DNA from: OCS116 sp051531935
GTDB lineage: Bacteria > Pseudomonadota > Alphaproteobacteria > Rhizobiales > OSC116
Direction: 5' to 3'
NCBI GenBank assembly: GCA_051531935.1
Contig: JAOPTR010000001.1
Coordinates: forward strand, 248,001-312,000
DNA length: 64,000 bases
Below, piece by piece: positions 54,461-62,918 of the stretch. The notes beneath the pieces were generated by a model. That model was not told the DNA's origin. It saw only the letters and a program-made list of their open reading frames with translations, and made no database searches. The position numbers and the translations under genes are program-made. Every line of letters begins with the position of its first letter. Within the stretch, counting starts at the first letter, position 1.

Positions 54461-55315
54461 ATGGCCGAAATTAAAGTTGTAGAAGGCGCCCCAGAGTGGA
54501 TCGTGCTATTTGCCGATTTAATGAGCTTGCTCGTGGTGTTCTTCGTGCTCATCATTTCATTCTCTATCCAAGATGATAAAAAACTACAAGTGGTTGCTGG
54601 CTCTATGAAAGAGGCCTTCGGCGTGCAGTATGAACGAAAAACCTCGGGTATGATCGAGGTTAACGGCACACCTGTGCATGAATATACCCGCCAACCTGCC
54701 CTCGTCGAAAATGAAAAAGATACCGATTTCATGGATGAAGACCATAAGCTAAAGCGCAAACAAGGTGCTGAAGCCAATACACATGATATCGAAAAAACAA
54801 TCATCGAACGCCCCCGCCAGTTTGCAATGGCGGCTGCTTCTTTGCGCCAAGCATGGCAAGAAATGCCCGAGCTGGCAGAGGTTTCAAATAACATTCAAAT
54901 GGAAGAAAGCCCCGAGGGCCTAAACATTCAATTGATAGATGAAGACGGCCGCTCTATGTTCCGCACTGGTTCAGCACAGCCATATAACCGCACACGCAAG
55001 CTTATTGCTAAAATGGCACCCATCTTGTCCAAACTGCCAAACCGTATTTCTATCACAGGTCATACAGACAGCGCATTAATGCGTAATGATAGCGGCTATG
55101 GTCAGTGGGAATTGTCATCAGATCGTGCATCTATTGTGCGGCGTATATTGTCCGCCAATGGCGTGCCGCATGAGCAATTTTACGAAGTCTCAGGCCGAGC
55201 TGATACCGAACCACTATTCCCAAGTGATACATTATTGGCTGCTAACCGCCGGGTGAGCATTCTCATTATGGCCGAGGCCCCACCAATGCCGTTTGAACAT
55301 TATAACGGAAACTAA
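54461..55315 (+). CDS. pomB: Flagellar motor stator, MotB/PomB type
   Basis: 284 residues. Single transmembrane helix with the ion-conducting Asp19 (VLFADLMSLLVVFFVL), a plug/linker region and a C-terminal OmpA-like peptidoglycan-binding domain (about 190-275: ISITGHTDSA, LSSDRASIVRRIL, GRADTEPLFP, NRRVSILIM). Pairs with PomA upstream. GGAG CCAGATT before the ATG. Terminator follows. Confidence 0.9.
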   Translation: MAEIKVVEGAPEWIVLFADLMSLLVVFFVLIISFSIQDDKKLQVVAGSMKEAFGVQYERKTSGMIEVNGTPVHEYTRQPALVENEKDTDFMDEDHKLKRKQGAEANTHDIEKTIIERPRQFAMAAASLRQAWQEMPELAEVSNNIQMEESPEGLNIQLIDEDGRSMFRTGSAQPYNRTRKLIAKMAPILSKLPNRISITGHTDSALMRNDSGYGQWELSSDRASIVRRILSANGVPHEQFYEVSGRADTEPLFPSDTLLAANRRVSILIMAEAPPMPFEHYNGN

Positions 55316-55320
55316 ATTAA

Positions 55321-55361
55321 AAAGCCGCACCCCCTATATTCAAAGGATGCGGCTTTATTTT
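55321..55361. terminator. Bidirectional terminator between pomB and nfeD
   Basis: AAAGCCGCA (55321-55329) pairs with TGCGGCTTT (55348-55356); T-runs follow on the plus strand and precede on the minus strand. It separates convergent genes. Confidence 0.85.
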
Positions 55362-55378
55362 TGTCAAAGCTTTCAATA

Positions 55379-55828
55379 TCAAACAGGTTCAACCGTAAAT
55401 TTCTGGCCGTTAGTGCCGGTAATTTTTACTTTAGAACCCTCGGCAGCGTCTGCACCCAATACAGTCCAAACACTGTCTTTAATTCTGGCTTTGCCCGTGC
55501 CATTTTCTATGGCAGTGTGCAAGATAACAACATCACCAATAAACGCCATCATCGGGTTATTAATTGGGTTATCTTCGTGTACGGCTTGTTCACTTTTAAA
55601 ATATTTGCGCCCTGCATACATGCTCAAAAATCCGATAATAGCAAATAGTAACACTTCAAATTGCCAACCGATATCCACTATAAAAGCAACACCAGCCACA
55701 ATAAAAGCTGCAAACGCAAAGAATAAGAAAAACACCCCAGGGGCTAATATCTCAAGGGCTATGAGAACAGCGGCGGCAATCAGCCACCCCCATTCGCTAA
55801 ATATGCCCTGTAAGTTTGTAAAGTCCAT
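55379..55828 (-). CDS. nfeD: NfeD family membrane protein
   Basis: 149 residues: three hydrophobic helices (GWLIAAAVLIALEILAPGV, FLFFAFAAFIVAGVAFIV) and a C-terminal OB-fold domain (AFIGDVVILHTAIENGTG, VKITGTNGQKFTVEP). NfeD proteins associate with SPFH proteins in membrane microdomains; the SPFH gene lies 14 bases upstream. AAGGACAG precedes the ATG. Confidence 0.9.
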   Translation of the reverse strand: MDFTNLQGIFSEWGWLIAAAVLIALEILAPGVFFLFFAFAAFIVAGVAFIVDIGWQFEVLLFAIIGFLSMYAGRKYFKSEQAVHEDNPINNPMMAFIGDVVILHTAIENGTGKARIKDSVWTVLGADAAEGSKVKITGTNGQKFTVEPV

Positions 55829-55842
55829 TTTCTGTCCTTTCT

Positions 55843-56757
55843 TTATTTCTTACCAATATCTTTGGTCAACTCCGCAATACCTGCAATTGAACCAATCACG
55901 CCAGAAGTTTCCATTGGCATCATCAAGATTTTTTGGTTAGGCGATTTGGCAATCTCTTTTAAAGCACCAACATATTTTTCAGCCACAAAATAGTTAATCG
56001 CGTTCACATCACCAGCAGCAATTGAATCAGAAACCATTTTCACAGCTTTAGCTTCAGCTTGGGCCAACCGCTCACGCGCTTCAGCTTCCAAATATGCAGA
56101 AGCCTTCATGCCTTCAGCTTCAAGCACAGCAGCATTCCGTTCGCCCTCGGCGCGCAAAATTTCTGCAGCTTTTAAACCTTCAGCTTCCAATATGTTGGCA
56201 CGCTTATCACGTTCAGCCTTCATTTGACGACCCATAGATTCAACCAAATCGGCAGGTGGTAAAATGTCTTTAATCTCAATACGCGTTACTTTTACACCCC
56301 AACTTTCAGCGGCATGGTCAACCACACTTAAAAGCTTGATGTTAATTTCGTCACGTTTAGAGAGTAATTCGTCTAAATCCATACTACCCATTACATTACG
56401 AATGTTCGTCATGGTTAGGTTAAGTAGTGCATTTTCCAAATCATTCACAGCATATGAAGCCTTCGCACTGTCTAGCACTTGAAAAAACGTCACACCATCA
56501 ACCGCTACCATAGCGTTGTCTTTGGTAATCACTTCTTGTGATGGCACATTAAATACCCGTTCCATCATATTCACTTTATGGCCAATGCCATCAATAATAG
56601 GGATCAATAAATTAAGCCCTGGTTTTAGAGTTTTAAAATACCGGCCAAATCTCTCAGCTGTATATTGGTAACCTTGCGGCACAAGCCGTACGGCACGTAA
56701 AACAACAATCAGCACCACAACAAGCAGTACAATTACAAAAATAGTAAAACCATCCAT
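55843..56757 (-). CDS. qmcA: SPFH/stomatin-like membrane protein (QmcA)
   Basis: 304 residues. N-terminal transmembrane helix, SPFH domain (RLVPQGYQYTAERFGRYF, MMERVFNVPSQEV, GVKVTRIEIKDILPP) and a C-terminal coiled coil rich in EAEGLKAAEIL repeats. Scaffold of membrane microdomains. AAAGGAGATTCTC precedes the ATG at 56757. Operon with nfeD. Confidence 0.92.
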   Translation of the reverse strand: MDGFTIFVIVLLVVVLIVVLRAVRLVPQGYQYTAERFGRYFKTLKPGLNLLIPIIDGIGHKVNMMERVFNVPSQEVITKDNAMVAVDGVTFFQVLDSAKASYAVNDLENALLNLTMTNIRNVMGSMDLDELLSKRDEINIKLLSVVDHAAESWGVKVTRIEIKDILPPADLVESMGRQMKAERDKRANILEAEGLKAAEILRAEGERNAAVLEAEGMKASAYLEAEARERLAQAEAKAVKMVSDSIAAGDVNAINYFVAEKYVGALKEIAKSPNQKILMMPMETSGVIGSIAGIAELTKDIGKK

Positions 56758-56986
56758 GAGAATCTCCTTTATAGATTAAATAATATAGGCTCATATTACA
56801 TACTCTTAGAGTATATGCAGTAAAATTATGGTTTTGCCATAAAGATAGCATTGCGCCTACTATATATATGTAAGCACTCCTGTCCTATATTTCAAGACCT
56901 AGCATATTCATTTTTATATATTTCAATAAGTTAGAGATAAATTACGAATTATTTTAAAAATAATCTTGTAATAATCCAATAGGTCT

Positions 56987-57016
56987 CCATCTCTATAGGG
57001 TAACAGCGAAAAGGAA
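56987..57016 (+). repeat. Leader repeat before the first DUF2852 gene
   Basis: A 30-base leader ending GTAACAGCGAAAAGGAA that recurs at 57622-57651 with two mismatches. It contains the AAGGAA that may serve as a distal ribosome site and begins 45 bases before the ATG. Confidence 0.6.
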
Positions 57017-57031
57017 CTTAAAGGAAAAAAA

Positions 57032-57502
57032 ATGAACCATTCTACATCATATAACAATTATAAATGTCGCAACTCAAATAGCAATTGGCGTCTGCCAAAT
57101 GTTGCATTCATGGTAGGTGGCTTCATGCTATTTCCACCTGTAGGCTTTGCCGTTTTGGCTTGGTTAGTTATCGGCAAAAATGTCGATATTGCCGGCACAA
57201 TCAAAAGCAAATTCAACTCAGGATCACCATCAATGAAGCAGCAATTTAAATCTAAACGTCATTATGGCCACACAGGCAATTCAGCTTTTGATTCATATAA
57301 AGCCGATAGCATCTCAGCTCTAGAAGAAGAAATGCAACGCCGTAAAGAGCAATTAAAAGAAGAAGAAACTCAATTTAGTGAATTTGTAGTCAATCTTCAA
57401 AAATCAAAAGATCAAGCCGAATTTGATCAATTCATGAAAGTGCAAGAATCGGCTGCAAAATCTGCTGAACAAACTTCAAAAGAAGTAAAAGATAGCGAAT
57501 AG
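57032..57502 (+). CDS. DUF2852 membrane protein
   Basis: 156 residues. Near the N-terminus NWRLPNVAFMVGGFMLFPPVGF is the DUF2852 membrane helix; after LGKNVD comes a basic stretch and a long charged coiled coil (ALEEEMQRRKEQLKEEE). Unknown role; found mainly in alphaproteobacteria. Tandem with a paralogue at 57668. AAAGGAAAAAAA precedes the ATG; terminator follows. Confidence 0.8.
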   Translation: MNHSTSYNNYKCRNSNSNWRLPNVAFMVGGFMLFPPVGFAVLAWLVIGKNVDIAGTIKSKFNSGSPSMKQQFKSKRHYGHTGNSAFDSYKADSISALEEEMQRRKEQLKEEETQFSEFVVNLQKSKDQAEFDQFMKVQESAAKSAEQTSKEVKDSE

Positions 57503-57530
57503 TGCCCCCTCTCTATTCGTAACAATAAAG

Positions 57531-57562
57531 ACCCTGTCTATTCCCGTGGACAGGGTTTTTTT
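57531..57562 (+). terminator. Rho-independent terminator after the first DUF2852 gene
   Basis: ACCCTGTC (57531-57538) pairs with GACAGGGT (57549-57556), then seven T. Confidence 0.9.
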
Positions 57563-57621
57563 GTTTTAGATCAAACGTTTAAATAAATTATATTTACCTC
57601 TTGAACATTCATTTACAGTTC

Positions 57622-57651
57622 CCATCTCCATAGTGTAACAGCGAAAAGGAA
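57622..57651 (+). repeat. Leader repeat before the second DUF2852 gene
   Basis: Second copy of the 30-base leader, ending GTAACAGCGAAAAGGAA, 46 bases before the ATG. Spacing to the start is nearly the same as in the first gene. Confidence 0.6.
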
Positions 57652-57667
57652 ACAAAAGGAACATCCC

Positions 57668-58135
57668 ATGAGCAACTCACAAAACAAACAAAATTTCTCT
57701 AATAACAACAAACAAAGCAACTGGAACCTGCCCAATGTGGCATTTATGGTCGGCGGCTTTTTCATCGCCCCTCCAGTTGGTTTGGCAACAGCCGCTTGGT
57801 TGGTTCTCGGTAAAGATGTAAATATCGGCCGCACAGTTAAAAATACATATAATGAGTATTCGCCAATCGCCAAAGAAAAGTTTTCAAGCTTAAAAGAAAA
57901 CTTTAGCAATAGTCATAACGGTAACAACCCAGATAACGCTGCATACCAAGCTTATAAGGCCGAAAAACAGGCAGAAAACGATGCCAAAGCCAAACAAGCA
58001 GCGGATGATGTAAAAACTGAAGAACAACAATTCGCCGAATATACAACTTGGCAACAACAAGCCAAAGACGAAGCGAGCTTTGCTGATTTTCAAAATTATC
58101 AAAAATCTCAGCAAGAAAAAGCAGACAAAGAATAA
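57668..58135 (+). CDS. DUF2852 membrane protein (paralogue)
   Basis: 155 residues, same architecture as the preceding gene: QSNWNLPNVAFMVGGFF, APPVGLATAAWLVLGKDV, then a charged Ala/Lys/Gln coiled coil ending QQEKADKE. Separate terminator and its own copy of the leader show two independent transcripts after duplication. Paralogy is plain in the first 60 residues and weaker in the tail. Confidence 0.8.
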   Translation: MSNSQNKQNFSNNNKQSNWNLPNVAFMVGGFFIAPPVGLATAAWLVLGKDVNIGRTVKNTYNEYSPIAKEKFSSLKENFSNSHNGNNPDNAAYQAYKAEKQAENDAKAKQAADDVKTEEQQFAEYTTWQQQAKDEASFADFQNYQKSQQEKADKE

Positions 58136-58165
58136 AGGATCTTCTCCCCTTATTCTTATCTCTCA

Positions 58166-58199
58166 AAACCCCGTCCATATTATTTGTGGCGGGGTTTTT
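58166..58199 (+). terminator. Rho-independent terminator after the second DUF2852 gene
   Basis: AAACCCCG (58166-58173) pairs with CGGGGTTT (58190-58197), followed by T-rich sequence. Confidence 0.85.
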
Positions 58200-58205
58200 G
58201 TTTGT

Positions 58206-58970
58206 TTAGTTACGCAATTCTGGCAGGCCAATACCTGTTGATTCAAATCCACCATCAACCGCAATCACTTGCCCTGTCATATAAGTGGCTTTGTCACTGC
58301 ATAAAAACAGCACCATGTTGGCAATCTCATCTTCCGTACCAAAACGGTTTAACGGTATCGCATCATGGTAAGCGGCTTTAATCTCATCACTATGCACCTT
58401 TTTAGACATCGCGGTTGCAATCGGGCCAGGCGCCACTGCATTCACTCGAATGCCCACTTCGCCAAGTTCAGCAGCTTGTTGCTTGGTCAATTGTGCCAAG
58501 CCTGCTTTGCTCACGCCATAAGCCACACGTAAAGTGCTGGCTCTAAATCCAGAGATAGAGGTAATATTCACCACCGCCCCATCACCAGCTTTTATCAAAT
58601 GGTCGGTCGCGGCTTGCACGGTTAAAAACGGGCCCGATAAATTAACACCCAACATGTAGGACCAATCATCAAAGCTTGTTTCACGTATTGGTTTAAAGGT
58701 CGCTGTGCCTGCATTATTCACCAATGCGTTCAGGCCACCAAACTTTTCCACCGTGTCGGCAATAGCTTGGGCAACTTCATCAGGTTTAGATACATCACAA
58801 AATAAAGCTAAAGTTTCTGCAGGCTTGCCAATTTCAGCAATAGCGGCTTTTAGCTCTTCGTCTCTTACATCCAAAAGGGCGACATTATAACCATTCGCCA
58901 AAAATTGTTTGGCAATTGCCAACCCAATGCCACGCGCCGCGCCTGTTACCAATGCTGTTTTACTGCCCAT
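58206..58970 (-). CDS. Short-chain dehydrogenase/reductase
   Basis: 254 residues of the classical SDR family: TGAARGIGLAIA (cofactor), NNAGTATF, catalytic Ser in NITSISGF and YGVSK (Tyr-Lys), PGPIATAMSKK. NAD(P)-dependent 3-oxoacyl-ACP reductase-like; substrate unknown. Follows astB by ten bases on the same strand, so cotranscribed with the ast genes, a position hard to explain for a fatty-acid enzyme. Confidence 0.87.
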   Translation of the reverse strand: MGSKTALVTGAARGIGLAIAKQFLANGYNVALLDVRDEELKAAIAEIGKPAETLALFCDVSKPDEVAQAIADTVEKFGGLNALVNNAGTATFKPIRETSFDDWSYMLGVNLSGPFLTVQAATDHLIKAGDGAVVNITSISGFRASTLRVAYGVSKAGLAQLTKQQAAELGEVGIRVNAVAPGPIATAMSKKVHSDEIKAAYHDAIPLNRFGTEDEIANMVLFLCSDKATYMTGQVIAVDGGFESTGIGLPELRN

Positions 58971-58980
58971 AATTTATCCT

Positions 58981-60330
58981 CTAGCTTTTTTGAAAATCAT
59001 ATACTTTCCCAAGTTGCATTATCTGGGTCAATTCATCAAGCGCAATACAACATTCTTGGTAGAATTTTGGGTCAGCCATATCATCAACCACCAATTGGTC
59101 GCGGTAATGCGCATTCACCCATGCCACCAAATCGGCATATAATGCATCGTCCAAAAACACCCTCGCGCCAATGGCGTTCACTTGGGTATCATTCATCATA
59201 ACCCGCAACCGCAAACAGGCTGGGCCACCACCATTTTGCATGCTCTGCTTCACATCAAAATACCGCACTGCGTTAACAGGGCCATTATCAGCAATAATCT
59301 TATCTATCACAGCATTTACGCGTATGTTATTTGCACATTCTTCAGGGGCAATAATCGTCATGCCTTCAGCCGCATTGCCAATAATTTGGCTGTTGAATAA
59401 ATAAGATGAAACCACATCAGCAATGGGCAAATCTTCTTCACTCACCTGATGCACAAATAATTTAGCGCCCAAAGCCGTTTCAAGGTCTGCATAGGTTTGG
59501 CTCGGGTTTAAAAATGCCAATTCGTGGCACATCATAAAATTGCCATGCCCCACAGCAATCACATCATTATGAAACACCCCCGCGTCAATCGCATCAGGGT
59601 GCTGCTGCGCAAATACAGTTTTGTCAGCACTCAAACCATGTTGCCGCGCAATAATGCTCGATGCCTCCAAAGTTTGCCGCGCAGGAAAATTCTTTGGCTT
59701 CACACCTTGGCCGAGGGCTTCAGCACCATAAACAAAAAACTCAACGCCTTGTTGATTCACATCATCGTAAAACCGCGTATGATTGGCCGCGCCCTCATCA
59801 CCAAATAACATATTTTGTGGTAAAGCCGCATGATGCGAAAAATGCGCTTCATCGGCAAATATAGCCTTTAAAACATTTCCAGTGGTTTCATGCTCGATAG
59901 ATCGATGATACATGGCCACCAAGTTAGCCGCAGTAAAATGCAACTTAGCATCAAGCGTGTCTAACGATGGCGAAACCGTGGCTGCATTGGCTGTCCACAT
60001 ACTTGCTGCACTGCAATTTTTGGCAAATATCTGTGGGTGATGCAACGCAGTTTGGGTAATAATTTCGGCATCACTACCCGCAAAGCCCAAATTCCGCAAA
60101 GCCGGCAAAAATGGTCGCTCTTGGGGTGGTAATATACCCTGCCCCCACATTCCATTTTCGCGCCCTATATCAGCCAATGCCTTGGCTTTTGCAAGCCCCT
60201 GCAATGCAGCTTGTTTGGGGTTGGAAACCGCAGCAGAGTTAGAACTCGATGCCACATTACCAAAACTATGCCCACCATAATGGTGTGATAGCCCCACCAA
60301 ACCATCAAAATTATATTCTTTAAATGTCAT
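58981..60330 (-). CDS. astB: N-succinylarginine dihydrolase
   Basis: 449 residues. Second step of arginine succinyltransferase catabolism: N2-succinylarginine to N2-succinylornithine, CO2 and 2 NH3. VGLSHHYGGHSFGNVAS start, HNDVIAVGHGNFMM (His), and the active-site Cys in GGGPACLRLRV. GGTGG a short way before the ATG. Tandem 16-base repeats separate it from astD. Confidence 0.95.
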   Translation of the reverse strand: MTFKEYNFDGLVGLSHHYGGHSFGNVASSSNSAAVSNPKQAALQGLAKAKALADIGRENGMWGQGILPPQERPFLPALRNLGFAGSDAEIITQTALHHPQIFAKNCSAASMWTANAATVSPSLDTLDAKLHFTAANLVAMYHRSIEHETTGNVLKAIFADEAHFSHHAALPQNMLFGDEGAANHTRFYDDVNQQGVEFFVYGAEALGQGVKPKNFPARQTLEASSIIARQHGLSADKTVFAQQHPDAIDAGVFHNDVIAVGHGNFMMCHELAFLNPSQTYADLETALGAKLFVHQVSEEDLPIADVVSSYLFNSQIIGNAAEGMTIIAPEECANNIRVNAVIDKIIADNGPVNAVRYFDVKQSMQNGGGPACLRLRVMMNDTQVNAIGARVFLDDALYADLVAWVNAHYRDQLVVDDMADPKFYQECCIALDELTQIMQLGKVYDFQKS

Positions 60331-60341
60331 TTTTTAATTCC

Positions 60342-60389
60342 ACCACTTCTCAAAACCACTATTTCTCAAACCCATTATTTTTCAAACCC
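60342..60389. repeat. Three tandem 16-base repeats at the astD/astB junction
   Basis: On the plus strand three imperfect units, ACCACTTCTCAAAACC (60342), ACTATTTCTCAAACCC (60358) and ATTATTTTTCAAACCC (60374), abut exactly. The last contains the astD stop codon, so the repeat grew outward from the gene end. The unit is not a multiple of three. Confidence 0.75.
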
Positions 60390-61838
60390 AATCGGAAAAT
60401 CCGCAGGTGCAACCACCTCATTGGCCTCAACCGATGCAATTGGGTAAGCACAATAATCCGCAGCATAAAACGCACTTGGTCTATGGTTGCCACTTGCACC
60501 CACCCCACCAAATGGTGCCGCGCCCGATGCGCCTGTGGTTTGGCGGTTAAAGTTAATAATTCCAGCTTCGCTTCGCGCTAAATAACGTTCATAAAGCGTC
60601 CGATTGTCCGAAATCACACCTGCCGATAGGCCATACTTAGTGTCGTTTGCCAGTGCAATCGCAGCGTCAAAATCATCCACCATATAAACTTGTAATAATG
60701 GTGCAAAAATCTCTTCATCTTCAATGCCATCCACGCCTGTCACATCAATAATGGCGGGCGTTACCAAAGCATCAATGCCACGCAATTTCTCAGGCATCAG
60801 CAATGGCTTGCCACCGCGCTTTACTAAATCATCACAAGCGTCCAAATATCCGTCGGCCACTTTAGCGTTCACCAGCGGCCCCATATATGGCTGCTTTTCA
60901 TCATTCCACAATCCAATACGCAAACCTTTGGTCATTTCCACCAAATAATTCAGCAATAAATCACTATGCTCGCCCGTTAAAATTAACCGCCGTGCGCAAG
61001 TGCAACGTTGCCCAGATGTAATAAACGCACTCTGAATAATATGATAACAAGCCGCATCAATATCAGCCACTTCACTGACAATCAGAGGGTTATTACCGCC
61101 CATTTCAAGCGCCAACATCACCTCAGGTCTGCCACCAAATTGCTTATGTAATAACTTGCCAGTGGCTGATGACCCGGTAAAGAACAGGCCGTTAATATCT
61201 GCATTTGCCAAGGCAATGCCAACCGTCTTTTCGCCCTGCAATAAGTTCATCACGCCTTTGGGCAATCCTGCTAAATCCCACAAATGCATCATAAATGCAC
61301 CTGTTTTTGGCGTAATTTCACTTGGTTTAAACAATACGCAATTGCCCGCCAATAAAGCAGGTACAATATGCCCATTTGGCAGATGACAAGGGAAATTATA
61401 CGGGCCAAAAACTGCCACAACACCATGGCTTTTATGGCGCAAAACACTGTTAAAGCCAGCCGCTTCGGTAAGGTTTTCGCCTGTGCGCTTGGCATGTGCC
61501 GTTTCGCTTAGTGCAATTTTGCCAATCATCGCTGCCACTTCACCTTGGCTATCCCATAAAGCTTTTCCCATTTCGCAGCTTATCATTTCGGCCAATTCGG
61601 CTTTATGTTCTTCTACCAAACTTCTAAATTTGCGAACAATCTCAGTACGCTTTTCAAATCCCAAAGCCGCCCAGTCATTATGAGCCTTCTTTGCGGCTGC
61701 ACATGCTAACGTCACTTGTTCTTCACTCGCAGCTTTTCCAAACCAAACTGCTCTGCCTGTTGCGGGATCGCAAGATTTAAATTCAGCGCCCTCGCCTTTT
61801 GTCCATTCGCCATTAATATAGCAATCAGTTTCAAACAT
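60375..61838 (-). CDS. astD: Succinylglutamate-semialdehyde dehydrogenase
   Basis: 487 residues, aldehyde dehydrogenase fold: FGPYNFPCHLPNGHI, FTGSSATGKLLHK, LEMGGNNPLIV (Glu), catalytic Cys in SGQRCTCARRL, then EEIFAPLLQVY. Converts N-succinylglutamate 5-semialdehyde to N-succinylglutamate. Sits between astA and astB in the operon. Confidence 0.94.
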   Translation of the reverse strand: MFETDCYINGEWTKGEGAEFKSCDPATGRAVWFGKAASEEQVTLACAAAKKAHNDWAALGFEKRTEIVRKFRSLVEEHKAELAEMISCEMGKALWDSQGEVAAMIGKIALSETAHAKRTGENLTEAAGFNSVLRHKSHGVVAVFGPYNFPCHLPNGHIVPALLAGNCVLFKPSEITPKTGAFMMHLWDLAGLPKGVMNLLQGEKTVGIALANADINGLFFTGSSATGKLLHKQFGGRPEVMLALEMGGNNPLIVSEVADIDAACYHIIQSAFITSGQRCTCARRLILTGEHSDLLLNYLVEMTKGLRIGLWNDEKQPYMGPLVNAKVADGYLDACDDLVKRGGKPLLMPEKLRGIDALVTPAIIDVTGVDGIEDEEIFAPLLQVYMVDDFDAAIALANDTKYGLSAGVISDNRTLYERYLARSEAGIINFNRQTTGASGAAPFGGVGASGNHRPSAFYAADYCAYPIASVEANEVVAPADFPIGFEK

Positions 61839-61855
61839 TTACCCACTCCTACCAA

Positions 61856-62908
61856 TTAACGTCTTGTTTGTTCGTGGCCAATTTTATCCACCCGACCAGG
61901 TGCAATTTTTAATTCATCACCAATGCCAACACCCAATGCGTCGGCAATTTTTTGGCTCACAATCACTTCATTGCCATTCATTTTCACATCGGCCAATCCC
62001 GCTTTAAAACGTATCAGTCGCGTGGTCGAAATTAGCATTTTATTTTTGGTTTCTGGCAGGTCTTCAAAACCCGAAATCACATAAGTTTGGGTTTGCCTAA
62101 TGGTATAAATATCTCTTGTATAAGCCTCAACGCTTGGGCCACCATCAAAAATATCGACATAATTATTATACCGAAAACCCTCTTTTTCAAGCATTTTTAG
62201 GGCTGGTAAACTGGCAGTAAACGGCCGTCCAATGGCTTCTTGTGCTTCTTTAGAAAGCAAATCTACATAAATCGGATATTTCGGCATCAGGTCAGAAATA
62301 AACCGTTTATCCGAAATACCTGACATAATATCCGCTTCATCAAACGCAATGCCAAAAAATTTAATGCCCAAATTCTCCCACACTGGAGATTGGTCGTTTT
62401 CGTCTCTAAAACCGCGCATTTCTGCAATGGTTTTTTCGCCAAATCGTTCAGGTCGGTTGCCCATTAACATATAACGCGCCCGCGAAAGCAAAGCCCCATT
62501 GCCCTTAATTCTAAATTCAGGCAGTAAAAATAGAGAGCCAATTTCTGTCGTGCCCGTATAATCATTCGTCAAAGTTAGAAGCTCAGTTTCCTGCACATGG
62601 TTTAGCTCGGGGCAACGTTGCATCACTTTCAAAACTTTGTATGTGTAGAATGGCAAATCTAGCCCTACATTGGTATAAATGGCGGTTGTACCCACCAGAT
62701 CACCCGTTGCAACATCTTCCAAAACCATAAAATACGTCGCGCCATCATCACCTGTTAAATCACTTTCACAGGCCATCACACTGTCGGCTATGCGTTTGGC
62801 AAGCAAGTCATAATCTGCAGGCATACTTGTCATGCCACCACCCGTTTTTTTGGCAAGCTGCATTAAATGCTCTAAATCATCAGTTTGTACAGGCCTTACT
62901 ATTTGCAT
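61856..62908 (-). CDS. astA: Arginine N-succinyltransferase
   Basis: 350 residues. First step: arginine + succinyl-CoA to N2-succinylarginine. MQIVRPVQTDDLEHLMQLAK, GGGMTSMPADYD, TEIGSLFLLPEFR and FGEKTIAEMRGF are family signatures. Ten bases downstream of the M20 hydrolase gene. Confidence 0.95.
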   Translation of the reverse strand: MQIVRPVQTDDLEHLMQLAKKTGGGMTSMPADYDLLAKRIADSVMACESDLTGDDGATYFMVLEDVATGDLVGTTAIYTNVGLDLPFYTYKVLKVMQRCPELNHVQETELLTLTNDYTGTTEIGSLFLLPEFRIKGNGALLSRARYMLMGNRPERFGEKTIAEMRGFRDENDQSPVWENLGIKFFGIAFDEADIMSGISDKRFISDLMPKYPIYVDLLSKEAQEAIGRPFTASLPALKMLEKEGFRYNNYVDIFDGGPSVEAYTRDIYTIRQTQTYVISGFEDLPETKNKMLISTTRLIRFKAGLADVKMNGNEVIVSQKIADALGVGIGDELKIAPGRVDKIGHEQTRR

Positions 62909-62918
62909 ATCTCACCCT

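Noticed and set aside
58981..60330. Open frames opposite astB and other large genes
   Set aside because: They are antisense shadows of well-supported genes with normal codon use on the other strand.
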